A stretch of DNA of 64,000 bases from JANQRA01 sp035550735. GTDB lineage: Bacteria; Actinomycetota; Acidimicrobiia; Spongiisociales; ZC4RG35. Position 1 is the stretch's first letter. Each line of letters begins with the position of its first letter. The notes under the pieces were generated by a model. It was not told the DNA's origin and ran no database searches. It saw only the letters and a list, made by a program, of their open reading frames with translations. Made by a program: the position numbers and the translations under genes. The stretch spans positions 1 through 64,000 of the forward strand of contig DASZOM010000011.1 in assembly GCA_035550735.1 (NCBI GenBank). Direction: 5' to 3'. Below are positions 56,051 to 63,454 of this stretch, one piece after another.

Positions 56051-56733
56051 CAGCCCTCCTCCAACCGGTAGCCCCGGCCGGGGACCGTGGTGATCAGCGG
56101 TGGCGCCCCCAGCTTCTTGCGCAGATTGGAGACGGTGACCCGGACCACGTTGGTCATGGGGTCGGTCATCTCGTCCCAGACATGCTCCAGCAGGCTCTCC
56201 TGGCTGAGCACGACCCCGGGGTTGGCCATGAAGTAGTGGAGGAGGGCGAACTCCTTGGCAGTGAGATCGAGTCGTCTCCCATCCCTCGTGGCGACGAATC
56301 GGGCATGGTCGAGCTCCAAGGGCCCGATCCGGATCACGGGATCGCTGTCGGTGTCCCGTCTGATCAGCGCCCTCACCCGGGCCGAGAGCTCGGCGAATGC
56401 GAACGGCTTCACCAGGTAGTCGTCCGCGCCAGAGTCGAGCCCGGCGACCCGATCCTCGACGTCGTCACGCGCGGTCAGCATCAGGATCCTGGGACGATCG
56501 CCCTCGAGGGTGGGGAGGTCTCCCGAGACCAGGTCACGGCACAGCTGGAGCCCGGTCCCGTCGGGGAGGTTCCAGTCGAGGACGACCAGGTCATACCCGG
56601 CGGAGCGCAGCTTGACGTCGGCTTCGTGGAAGCGATAGGCCACGTCGACGGCATGCCCATCGCGGCGCAGCCCGCGCGCGATCACGTCGGCGAGGTCGGG
56701 TTCGTCTTCAACTACCAGCAGTCGCACGACCAA
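56050..56733 (-). CDS. OmpR-family response regulator
   Basis: Regulator of 227 residues. The receiver domain has acidic ED at 9-10, the phosphorylated D53 in VVLDWNLPDG and the conserved Lys in YLVKPFAF. The C-terminal winged helix is the OmpR type, with TAKEFALLHYFMANPGVVLS and VVRVTVSNLRKKLGAP, then VPGRGYRLE. First gene of the regulator-kinase-HtrA operon. I see no clear direct repeats for self-binding in the 120-bp upstream gap. Confidence 0.95.
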   Translation of the reverse strand: MVVRLLVVEDEPDLADVIARGLRRDGHAVDVAYRFHEADVKLRSAGYDLVVLDWNLPDGTGLQLCRDLVSGDLPTLEGDRPRILMLTARDDVEDRVAGLDSGADDYLVKPFAFAELSARVRALIRRDTDSDPVIRIGPLELDHARFVATRDGRRLDLTAKEFALLHYFMANPGVVLSQESLLEHVWDEMTDPMTNVVRVTVSNLRKKLGAPPLITTVPGRGYRLEEG

Positions 56734-56857
56734 GACGATACGAAGCAGCGGTTAATCGGTGAATAAAACAAGGTTCGGACCGGCCTTTCGGCGAGTATGG
56801 ACTACCGACCCATAAAGCAAACGCAACCTTTTGCCGAGAATGCGAGTCGGAACAACG

Positions 56858-57034
56858 ATGATCGTCACATTCATCACCCAGGACCCAGACGGATTCCATA
56901 CCTACACCGGTCATGTCGTCAGCCGGGGACCGACCACCATCGTGGTCATGCTGACTGAGCCGTTCGGCCTCGCCGGACGATCGGTCCAGTTCCCGATCAG
57001 CGCCGTGGTCTCCGAGAAGGTCATTACCGCCTAG
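56858..57034 (+). CDS. Small hypothetical protein
   Basis: Short beta-rich protein of 58 residues: IVTFITQDPDGFHTYTGHVV, then SRGPTTIVVMLTEPFG and FPISAVVSEKVITA, which could form a small barrel. No family recognised. The open frame allows starts at 56831 (TTG), 56840 (ATG) and 56858 (ATG). I choose the last because the first strand begins there, but the choice is weak. Divergent from the two-component operon and 32 bp before the next small gene. Confidence 0.5.
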   Translation: MIVTFITQDPDGFHTYTGHVVSRGPTTIVVMLTEPFGLAGRSVQFPISAVVSEKVITA

Positions 57035-57066
57035 AGCTTCGCGGATAAGGCGATAGCCTGATCCGC

Positions 57067-57336
57067 ATGTTGCTAGAGGCGTCGACCCTTCAAGCACTCG
57101 CTTTGGCAGGGGCGGTCGGCGCCATCTCCGGTCTGATCGGCGGCTTCGTGGCCTCGGCGGACAACCTCCTGGGAACGGTCCTCACCGGGATCATCGGTGG
57201 CATCGCCCTCTCTGCGGTCTTTCGCCTCGCGGGCGTGCCCGCTATCTACGGAGTCGGCTCCGAGGACTTCTCCCTGGTATGGGCAGCCCTCGGCGGCCTC
57301 GTTCTCGGCTTCGTGGTGGGCCGGGCCAACAACTGA
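57067..57336 (+). CDS. Small glycine-rich membrane protein
   Basis: Protein of 89 residues with three hydrophobic segments rich in Gly and Ala. ALAGAVGAISGLIGGFVASA and LLGTVLTGIIGGIALSAVF are reminiscent of transglycosylase-associated (GlsB/YeaQ) proteins, ending GLVLGFVVGRANN. I cannot confirm the family. TAGCCT (57054-57059) sits 7 bp before the ATG, so a leaderless mRNA is likely. The downstream gap holds a long inverted repeat. Confidence 0.65.
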   Translation: MLLEASTLQALALAGAVGAISGLIGGFVASADNLLGTVLTGIIGGIALSAVFRLAGVPAIYGVGSEDFSLVWAALGGLVLGFVVGRANN

Positions 57337-57337
57337 G

Positions 57338-57344
57338 GCGGACC
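57338..57344. repeat. GCGGACC direct repeat, left copy
   Basis: Seven-base sequence identical to 57471-57477. The right copy abuts the inverted-repeat arm and the left copy is five bases from the other arm. It could be a target-site duplication left by insertion of a small non-autonomous element, but seven bases in GC-rich DNA may match by chance. Confidence 0.3.
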
Positions 57345-57349
57345 TCTTC

Positions 57350-57470
57350 CTCTCGGAACCCCGGGTTGCTGGCGCCATATGTGGCGCAATTCCGCTCAAC
57401 TTCGGCGCGCCCTCTCGAAGTTGAGCGGATTTCGTTCACATGTGGCTCGAGGAACCCGGGGTTCGCAGAA
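57350..57470. repeat. 121-nt long inverted repeat (hairpin element)
   Basis: Two 55-bp arms (57350-57404 and 57416-57470) are inverted copies of each other around the 11-base centre GCGCGCCCTCT. The inner 14 bp (TCCGCTCAACTTCG with CGAAGTTGAGCGGA) and an outer 12 bp (GAACCCCGGGTT with AACCCGGGGTTC) pair perfectly. The rest has about 14 scattered mismatches, with no insertions or deletions needed. It has no coding frame. There is no T-run, so it is not a simple terminator. GCGGACC occurs on both sides (57338-57344, 57471-57477). Confidence 0.85.
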
Positions 57471-57477
57471 GCGGACC
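57471..57477. repeat. GCGGACC direct repeat, right copy
   Basis: Partner of the left copy at 57338-57344, directly adjoining the right arm of the long inverted repeat. See that entry for the argument and its weakness. Confidence 0.3.
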
Positions 57478-57565
57478 CGTCGCGGATCGGCGACGCTGAG
57501 TCCGCATTCAGGTGGCTTTAAGGGGTGGACGTACGGTCGGGGGACCCAGAAAGGGGGAATCACCG

Positions 57566-57958
57566 ATGCGACGCAGAATCGTCGTACTTCTTTCGGCGAC
57601 GCTCCTCACCGTGGGGATCGCCGTGCCGGCGAGCGCTGCAACCGCGGCAGACTTCGGCGGCGTGTGGACGTCGACCGACGCCGTCGACGGCAGCAGCCAG
57701 GCGCTCATCGTGGTGCCGACCGGTGCGCAGCGAGCCCGGGTGATCCTGATCGACGCCGGCGCCTCCGTGTGTGGCGGCTCACCATTGACCCCGGCACTCG
57801 GCACCGGGCGAGGGGCGGTCTCCGGGGAGGAGATGACCGTGACCTACCGCCTGATCTGTCTCAACGGGAGCCCTAGCTCGACACCCACGGTGGTGTACAC
57901 CCTGCAGCCCGACGACACCCTCACCGAGGACGTCTCGGCAACCGTCTGGAGCCACTGA
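57566..57958 (+). CDS. Secreted hypothetical protein
   Basis: Protein of 130 residues with a clear Sec signal peptide (RRRIVVLLSATLLTVGIAVP, then ASA-AT as the likely cleavage site near residue 25). The mature part is about 105 residues, beta-rich, and has two cysteines (ASVCGG and YRLICLNG) that may form a disulfide. No family is recognised. The ATG at 57566 has a GGGGG ribosome-binding site; the upstream frame does not look coding. A strong hairpin follows the stop. Confidence 0.75.
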   Translation: MRRRIVVLLSATLLTVGIAVPASAATAADFGGVWTSTDAVDGSSQALIVVPTGAQRARVILIDAGASVCGGSPLTPALGTGRGAVSGEEMTVTYRLICLNGSPSSTPTVVYTLQPDDTLTEDVSATVWSH

Positions 57959-57962
57959 CGCG

Positions 57963-57991
57963 ACTGAGGGGCCCGACCGGGGCCCCCTCAG
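57963..57991. terminator. Hairpin between convergent genes
   Basis: CTGAGGGGCCC (57963-57973) pairs with GGGGCCCCCTCAG (57979-57991) around a short GACC-type loop, with one unpaired C. It lies between the stop of the secreted protein gene and the stop of sufB on the opposite strand, so it may terminate from both sides. A T-run is lacking on either side, as is common in actinobacteria. Confidence 0.6.
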
Positions 57992-58015
57992 GACTATTCC
58001 ACGTCGCTTCCAGGA

Positions 58016-59425
58016 CTATCCGATTGCCCCCGCGGCGGCCATGTTGAGCTCGATGAGACGGTTCATCTCGACCGCGTACTCCATCGGCAGCTCCTTGATG
58101 ATCGGCTCGATGAAGCCGGCGACGATCATCGACGTCGCCTGGTCCTCGGTCAGTCCGCGGGACATGAGATAGAAGAGCTGGTCCTCGCCGACCTTGGAAA
58201 CGGTCGCCTCATGCCCGATCTCGGCGTCGTTCTCCTCGATCTCCATGTACGGGTAGGTGTCGGAGCGGCTCGCCTCGTCGAGGATGAGCGCATCGCATCG
58301 GACGAAGCTCCGGGCGTTCTCTGCACCGGGCTCGACCCGGACCAAACCGCGGTAACCGGCCCGACCCCCGCCCTTGGAGATCGACTTGGAGACGATCGTC
58401 GACGTGGTGTCGGGGGCGGCATGGATGATCTTGGCCCCGGCATCCTGATGCTGGCCTTCGCCGGCGAAGGCGATGGAGAGCACCTCGCCGTGGGCCCCGG
58501 GCTCCATGAGCCACACCGCCGGGTACTTCATGGTCAGCCTCGAGCCGAGGTTGCCGTCCACCCACTCCATGGTGGCGTTCCGGTAGGCGGCGGCCCGCTT
58601 CGTCACCAGGTTGAAAACGTTGTTCGACCAGTTCTGGATGGTGGTGTACCGGCAGCGGCCACCCTCCTTGACGATGATCTCGACCACCGCCGAGTGCAAC
58701 GAGTCGGTGGTGTAGGTGGGGGCGGAACAGCCCTCGACATAGTGCACGTAGGCACCCTCGTCGACGATGATCAGCGTTCGCTCGAACTGACCCATGTTCT
58801 CCGAGTTGATCCGGAAGTAGGCCTGCAGCGGCTGCTCCACATGGACGCCCGGGGGCACGTAGATGAACGATCCGCCCGACCACACGGCGGAGTTGAGGGC
58901 GGCGAACTTGTTGTCGTTGGGCGGGATGACCGTCCCGAAGTACTCCTTGACGATGTCCGGGTACTCGCGGACCGCGGTGTCCATGTCCGTGAAGAGGACA
59001 CCCAACTTCTCCAGGTCCTCCCGATTGCGGTGATAGACCACCTCTGACTCGTATTGCGCGGTCACACCCGCCAGGTACTTGCGCTCTGCCTCGGGGATGC
59101 CCAGCTTCTCATAGGTCTGCTTGATCGACTCGGGCACCATGTCCCAGTCCTTCTGCTGGGAGCCCTCGGGCTTGACGTAGTAGTAGATGTCGTCGAAATC
59201 GATGGTGTTGAGCGCGCCGCCGCCCCCCCACTGCGGGATGGGCTTGCGGAGGAAGCGCTGGTACGCCCTGAGACGGAAGTCGAGCATCCACTCCGGTTCG
59301 CGCTTCATGGCGGACATGTCACGAATGACGTCCTCGTCGAGACCCTTGCGGGGCTCGAAGGCAAGCGCCACCTCGTCCCTCCAGCCGAGCTGGTAGCCGC
59401 CTAGGTCGATATCGATTGTCGCCAC
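58016..59425 (-). CDS. sufB: Fe-S cluster assembly scaffold SufB
   Basis: Scaffold subunit of the SUF system, 469 residues. FAALNSAVWSGGSFIYVPPG and VEQPLQAYFRINSENMGQFE lead to YVHYVEGCSAPTY, which holds a conserved Cys. IIHAAPDTTSTIVSKSISKG and KVGEDQLFYLMSRGLTEDQA are the C-terminal SufB signatures. It stands alone here: sufC, sufD, sufS, sufU and sufT, which normally follow sufB in actinobacteria, are absent on both sides. Confidence 0.96.
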   Translation of the reverse strand: MATIDIDLGGYQLGWRDEVALAFEPRKGLDEDVIRDMSAMKREPEWMLDFRLRAYQRFLRKPIPQWGGGGALNTIDFDDIYYYVKPEGSQQKDWDMVPESIKQTYEKLGIPEAERKYLAGVTAQYESEVVYHRNREDLEKLGVLFTDMDTAVREYPDIVKEYFGTVIPPNDNKFAALNSAVWSGGSFIYVPPGVHVEQPLQAYFRINSENMGQFERTLIIVDEGAYVHYVEGCSAPTYTTDSLHSAVVEIIVKEGGRCRYTTIQNWSNNVFNLVTKRAAAYRNATMEWVDGNLGSRLTMKYPAVWLMEPGAHGEVLSIAFAGEGQHQDAGAKIIHAAPDTTSTIVSKSISKGGGRAGYRGLVRVEPGAENARSFVRCDALILDEASRSDTYPYMEIEENDAEIGHEATVSKVGEDQLFYLMSRGLTEDQATSMIVAGFIEPIIKELPMEYAVEMNRLIELNMAAAGAIG

Positions 59426-59508
59426 TGCCTGTTCACCTCGGGACGATGCCCTTCATCGAATACAACAACCACCACCGGTTGCGAATTTCCACTATCCGGA
59501 TGTGGGTA

Positions 59509-59537
59509 ATTCTAGGGCGACCGCGATGATCGGCCAA
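59509..59537 (-). promoter_or_regulatory. Predicted sufB promoter
   Basis: On the minus strand TTGGCC (59537-59532) and TAGAAT (59514-59509) are separated by 17 bp, a sigma70/SigA-type arrangement. Transcription would start around 59502, within the palindrome ATCCGGAT (59494-59501), about 75 nt before the sufB ATG. The palindrome could be a regulator site, but eight bases alone are weak evidence. Confidence 0.5.
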
Positions 59538-59589
59538 CCGCCACGCACCAGGGGTGGAGTGGGCGGGCACGCTAGCTAAGTTGGCGCTC

Positions 59590-60030
59590 ATGCCCGTCAT
59601 CGTGGTGGGAGCGGACACCGAGGCCGGGGCGACCATCCTCCAGGGCCTCCACGACCCGAATCGGGAGATCAGGGTCTTCGTCACCGACGAGACGAGAGGC
59701 CTGGAGATGCGGCAGCGTGGCTACAAGGTCGCCATTGGGGATGTGTCCGATGAGGGCCATGTGGAAGGGGCGGCGACACGCTGCTTCTCGGCGGTGCTGA
59801 TCGCCGAGGCGGCGCATGATTCCAGGGAGCGCTCCTTCGCCGACGATCCGGCGACGGTGCTCAGGGGATGGGCGAACGCCATGCGCAACTCCGGGGTGAG
59901 CCGGGTCATCTGGGTCACCTCGGGAGACCACCCACCGACACACACCGCCGAGGTGGCAGTGGTAGATCCCGACGACCCGGACCTCGCCGGCGCCGTGGCC
60001 GGGCTCGACGACGCTCAGTCGATCGGATAG
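59590..60030 (+). CDS. NAD(P)-binding Rossmann-like protein
   Basis: Protein of 146 residues. MPVIVVGADTEAGATILQGL is a beta-alpha nucleotide-binding start, followed by REIRVFVTDETRGLEMRQRG and KVAIGDVSDEGHVEGAATR, as in NmrA-like or TrkA-N-type proteins that bind NAD(P). It ends early, after VIWVTSGDHPP, so only one Rossmann-like half is present. There is no catalytic Tyr-Lys. A TAAGTT hexamer lies 7 bp before the ATG. Function unknown. The last 16 bp overlap the convergent M23 gene. Confidence 0.7.
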   Translation: MPVIVVGADTEAGATILQGLHDPNREIRVFVTDETRGLEMRQRGYKVAIGDVSDEGHVEGAATRCFSAVLIAEAAHDSRERSFADDPATVLRGWANAMRNSGVSRVIWVTSGDHPPTHTAEVAVVDPDDPDLAGAVAGLDDAQSIG

Positions 60031-60644
60031 TCCGGCAGGTCGCGCACCACCGCCCTGGTCAGCCAGGCCTCATGGGCGAGAGCCCTCTGCTGAGCCTCGG
60101 AGAGAAGATCGAACGGGTCGATGGCGCGATCGTCCGAGTGCAGCTCGAAATGGGTGTGAGGGGTCGTCCCCTCGGCGTTGCCCGAGTCACCCGACCATCC
60201 GATGAGTTGCCCGGCGTCCACCCCGGCGCCCACCTCGATCCCGGGGGCGACGGTGAACGTCCATGGAGCCGAGCCGTCGTCGCTTCCAGGGGTGTCGTTG
60301 TTGAGATGGAGGTAATAGCTGGTCCAATCGCCCTCGTGGAGGATGCGGACGTTCCGCCCGGACAGACGGTTGATCCCGACGTGGACGACGACGCCGTCGG
60401 CGATCGCGTACACCTCGGTCATCCTGGGGGCGAGGAGGTCGTTCCCCCGGTGCCTGCGACCTCCGGAACGTCTCGCCCCGTAGGTCGAGGAGAAGTGAGT
60501 GGCCGAGACTTCCTGCGGGAACACGATCTCGAAGGGTGGCTCACCCGACGACGCCAGTGCGGGGAGCTCCGGGAGCAGGCCGCCGAGGACGAGGGTGACG
60601 GAGATGATCGAGGTGCCGACGCGTTTGACGACTCGGGAATGCAA
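60015..60644 (-). CDS. Secreted M23 family metallopeptidase
   Basis: Protein of 209 residues with a signal peptide (SIISVTLVLGGLLPELPALA). The M23 domain has zinc ligands in RRHRGNDLLAP (HxxxD) and the last His in TPHTHFELHS; YAIADGVVVHVG and GAGVDAGQLIGWSGDSGNAEG are conserved strands. There are no LysM repeats, unlike the other M23 protein here. It starts at a TTG (60644) with GAGGAG 8 nt upstream. Likely a cell-wall endopeptidase, or an inactive activator of one. Confidence 0.88.
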   Translation of the reverse strand: MHSRVVKRVGTSIISVTLVLGGLLPELPALASSGEPPFEIVFPQEVSATHFSSTYGARRSGGRRHRGNDLLAPRMTEVYAIADGVVVHVGINRLSGRNVRILHEGDWTSYYLHLNNDTPGSDDGSAPWTFTVAPGIEVGAGVDAGQLIGWSGDSGNAEGTTPHTHFELHSDDRAIDPFDLLSEAQQRALAHEAWLTRAVVRDLPDYPID

Positions 60645-60738
60645 TGGGGAGCTCCTCTGTCTGGATGGAGGGGACGACCTGACGTCCCTGACGTTGGTCG
60701 GGGCACCCTAAGGAGCTGTTCCAGCTATGCCAAACGGG

Positions 60739-61206
60739 TCACGACGAGGCGGCGCCGCCGGGGGTCGGCCGGGAACGCACCGTGAAGCGGAGTCGCGAGA
60801 CCGGCTCACCGTCGACCGAGATCACGAACGAGTAGGCGCCCTCGTGCTCGAAGTGGAGGTTGTTGAAGGTGAACGACCTGACCAGGCCGTAGTCCGTGGT
60901 CGTGGCGGATTGGCCGACGGTCTGTGGGATCTTGATCTCATGCGAGAGCGGCTGGGGCAGCATGGGCTGGCCATCGGCGTCCTGGAGCTCGACCGAGAGC
61001 CGAAGGCTCTCCGATTTCCAGGAGACAGGCACGCGCAGCCTGAGACCGATGGCGAGGCTGGGATGACGTGCGGGGAGCTGGCGCACCCAGAGGGTGTCCC
61101 ATCCCCCACCGAGCACGAAGAGCTTTCCCCGAACTGCCTGCACCGCGTCGGCGAGGAGAGCGACGTCAACGCTGGGCCCGATGGCATCGGGCGGGGTCTC
61201 CATCAC
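60739..61206 (-). CDS. DUF6941-like protein
   Basis: Protein of 155 residues. DVALLADAVQAVRGKLFVLGGGWDTLW is the recognisable core of DUF6941, including GGGWD, followed by a beta-sandwich-like region (GLRLRVPVSWKSESLRLSVE, HFEHEGAYSFVISVDGEPVS). No signal peptide; function unknown. Two adjacent ATG codons open the frame. It lies between the M23 gene and the acetamidase on the same strand, but with 50-90 bp gaps it may be transcribed separately. Confidence 0.65.
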   Translation of the reverse strand: MMETPPDAIGPSVDVALLADAVQAVRGKLFVLGGGWDTLWVRQLPARHPSLAIGLRLRVPVSWKSESLRLSVELQDADGQPMLPQPLSHEIKIPQTVGQSATTTDYGLVRSFTFNNLHFEHEGAYSFVISVDGEPVSRLRFTVRSRPTPGGAASS

Positions 61207-61256
61207 CTCTCCGAGCCTACCGAGACGTGGGAGTGGCGCCGGACGGGTCGGCCGGC

Positions 61257-62204
61257 TCAGACCAGGTACTCACGCGACACCGAGGCGACCATGGAGTAAA
61301 AGGGGTCGATCATGTTGCCCACGGTGAGCCTGCCGACCTGGCCGAGAAGACGATAGGCATCCAGTTTCCCGAAGCCGTGATAGGCCACCAGGCGGCGGGC
61401 GAGATCGGTGTAGGCGGCCCGGGCGCAGTCACCAAGGTTGACTCCCTGCAGGCCGGCTATCGAGCCTATGGAGTCGGCCGTGTTCAGCTGGGGTAGGGCG
61501 ATGAACCCCGCGTGGTCCCGATCCGTCACCCGGACGGTGATCTCCGCCACCGACTGGATCTCCAATGCGACCCCGGTGATCTCCCCGTCGCCCTGGGCAC
61601 CGTGTGCGTCTCCCAGGGAGAGCAGCGCCCCCTCGACGTGGACGGGCAGCACCAGGGTCGCCCCGGCACCGACACCCGGCTGGTCGACGTCTCCCAGGTA
61701 CTCCGGGCCCTGGCTGAAGCTCATCCTCCGCTCCAACGGAGGGGCGACCCCCACCGTGCCGAGAAAGGGCCGGAGTGGCACTGTGACCTCGCGTCCACCC
61801 AGCATCTCGGTGGCGACACCGCCCCTATACCGCACCTCTCCGATCTCGGAGCCGATCGAGTCCTGCAGTCCGTAGACGTCGGAAGAGAGGGCCCCGAAGC
61901 CGTGGAAGACCCCGTTCCACCCGACTCCCTCCAACGGGTCGGGGTCGACACGATGGATCTCCACCTCGATGAGGTCACCAGGCTTCGCCCCGGACACCGC
62001 GAACGGGCCGGTCAGAGGACATGCTCCGCCGAGCCGTTCCACGACCTCGTCGATGTGATACCCGCCTTCCGGCACCTGGCGCCACAGGCCGCAGATGGAG
62101 TCGGCGGTCTCCACCTCGACCCTCTCGCCGTCGGTGAGCTCGGCGATCGGCTCGGCCCGAGGATCGAAGAAGAGTGTGGTCCGGTCGCGGCCGAAGCGAC
62201 GCAT
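61257..62204 (-). CDS. Acetamidase/formamidase family protein
   Basis: Amide hydrolase of 315 residues, releasing ammonia from short amides. FAVSGAKPGDLIEVEIHRVD, SLGDAHGAQGDGEITGVALE (the conserved GDxHxAQGDGE metal/active-site motif) and GDCARAAYTDLARRLVAYHG are family blocks. The ATG at 62204 shares a base with the upstream stop (TGATG), so it is co-translated with the DUF1116 gene. The exact amide is unknown. Confidence 0.92.
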   Translation of the reverse strand: MRRFGRDRTTLFFDPRAEPIAELTDGERVEVETADSICGLWRQVPEGGYHIDEVVERLGGACPLTGPFAVSGAKPGDLIEVEIHRVDPDPLEGVGWNGVFHGFGALSSDVYGLQDSIGSEIGEVRYRGGVATEMLGGREVTVPLRPFLGTVGVAPPLERRMSFSQGPEYLGDVDQPGVGAGATLVLPVHVEGALLSLGDAHGAQGDGEITGVALEIQSVAEITVRVTDRDHAGFIALPQLNTADSIGSIAGLQGVNLGDCARAAYTDLARRLVAYHGFGKLDAYRLLGQVGRLTVGNMIDPFYSMVASVSREYLV

Positions 62205-63454
62205 CAGCCGTAACGGGCCCGGTAGGCGTCGACGGCGAGCTCGAAGCACTCGATGGGAGCCCGAAGGACGCCGGCGCCGATCTGGCCACCGTCGCGGCCG
62301 CCGAGGCCCCCGTCGATCACCGGTGTGATGCCGGTCTCGACGACCTTGAAGATGTCGATGCCGGTGGGGGTCCCCCGGAATTCGAAGAAGGGGATGAAGA
62401 AGTCTGGGTGCTCCCCGAAGGTGATCTCATACATGGCCAGGTTGTTCTCGATCATCACCTGGGGCGTCCCGCCCTGGTACTTCTGGAGCGGGAAGGCACA
62501 GGCCTGGGCGAAACCGCCCAGCCCGGCGGTCTCGGTGACATGGCTCTCGCCTCCCATCCAGACCAGGTCGTCTTCCGTGTAGCCCTCGAAGAAGTGGCCC
62601 TGGACGACGGGGGGCGGGCCGACGAACCATTCGTGGTCGAGCCCCGAGACCCGGATGCCGTAGTTGTTGCACGAGATGCTCATCGTGGTCACCAGGCTCG
62701 AGCCCTCGACGTGCCGGGCTGCGTCCACCGTCGCCTTCGATGCGGCCATCGACAGCCTGAGGAAGAAATAGTCGCTCTCCTCGAGGAATCGGAGGGTGTC
62801 TCTCACCCGATCGGCACGATCACCCACCGCCCCGACCAGATGCGGGAACAGAGCCCTCGTGAAGAGGAGCGTGCCCGCGGTGTTGCGGCTGTGCAGCTCG
62901 TCTCCCAGACGCAAGGCACGAGACATCATCGGCTTGAGAGGGATGCCGCCCGAGGCGAGCACGGCCTCCTTGATCGTGGGCGCCACCACCTCATGGACGA
63001 AGTCGAGGCGGGCCTTCACGTCCTCGCCGTAGGTCCCGTAGTTGAGACGCCGGTGCGACTCGCCCTCGTAGAAGTTGCAGAACCCGAGGTTCCCCCCGTT
63101 CCGGTTCTCGACCACGAACACCGGCATCGATGCGGTGTAGATGCCGGCGACCGAGCCGACGCACCCGTGATGATGACAGGGCTCGATCTGCAGCTCACCG
63201 GAGGCGTAACCCTCGACGGCCTCCTCCTCGGAGCCTGCCAGCCCCTCGTACATCGCGCCGTAGACGAGCGCGTTGCGCTGTGGCCCGACGTAGTCCTCCC
63301 ATCGCTGGGGCGGGCCGGAGGTGAGCACCGTGGTCGCCGTCATCCCTGGCACGACCTCCCCGGCCGGTCGAACGTCGACCAATACCGGGTCGGCGGTGGT
63401 GAGCAGGTCGAATGCCCGCTGATTGGCCCGGTCACGCAGATCCGCGCCCGTCAT
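62204..63454 (-). CDS. DUF1116 (YlbE/AllG-like) protein
   Basis: Protein of 416 residues. LVDVRPAGEVVPGMTATTVL, SGPPQRWEDYVGPQRNALVY, IEPCHHHGCVGSVAGIYTAS (92-96 is CHHHG-type) and PVFVVENRNGGNLGFCNFYE are the DUF1116 signatures. In E. coli the relative YlbE (AllG) is one subunit of oxamate carbamoyltransferase with FdrA and YlbF; neither partner is visible in this window. The ATG at 63454 shares a base with the stop of the glutamine-synthetase-like gene. Likely works on an amide or carbamoyl compound. Confidence 0.85.
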   Translation of the reverse strand: MTGADLRDRANQRAFDLLTTADPVLVDVRPAGEVVPGMTATTVLTSGPPQRWEDYVGPQRNALVYGAMYEGLAGSEEEAVEGYASGELQIEPCHHHGCVGSVAGIYTASMPVFVVENRNGGNLGFCNFYEGESHRRLNYGTYGEDVKARLDFVHEVVAPTIKEAVLASGGIPLKPMMSRALRLGDELHSRNTAGTLLFTRALFPHLVGAVGDRADRVRDTLRFLEESDYFFLRLSMAASKATVDAARHVEGSSLVTTMSISCNNYGIRVSGLDHEWFVGPPPVVQGHFFEGYTEDDLVWMGGESHVTETAGLGGFAQACAFPLQKYQGGTPQVMIENNLAMYEITFGEHPDFFIPFFEFRGTPTGIDIFKVVETGITPVIDGGLGGRDGGQIGAGVLRAPIECFELAVDAYRARYG

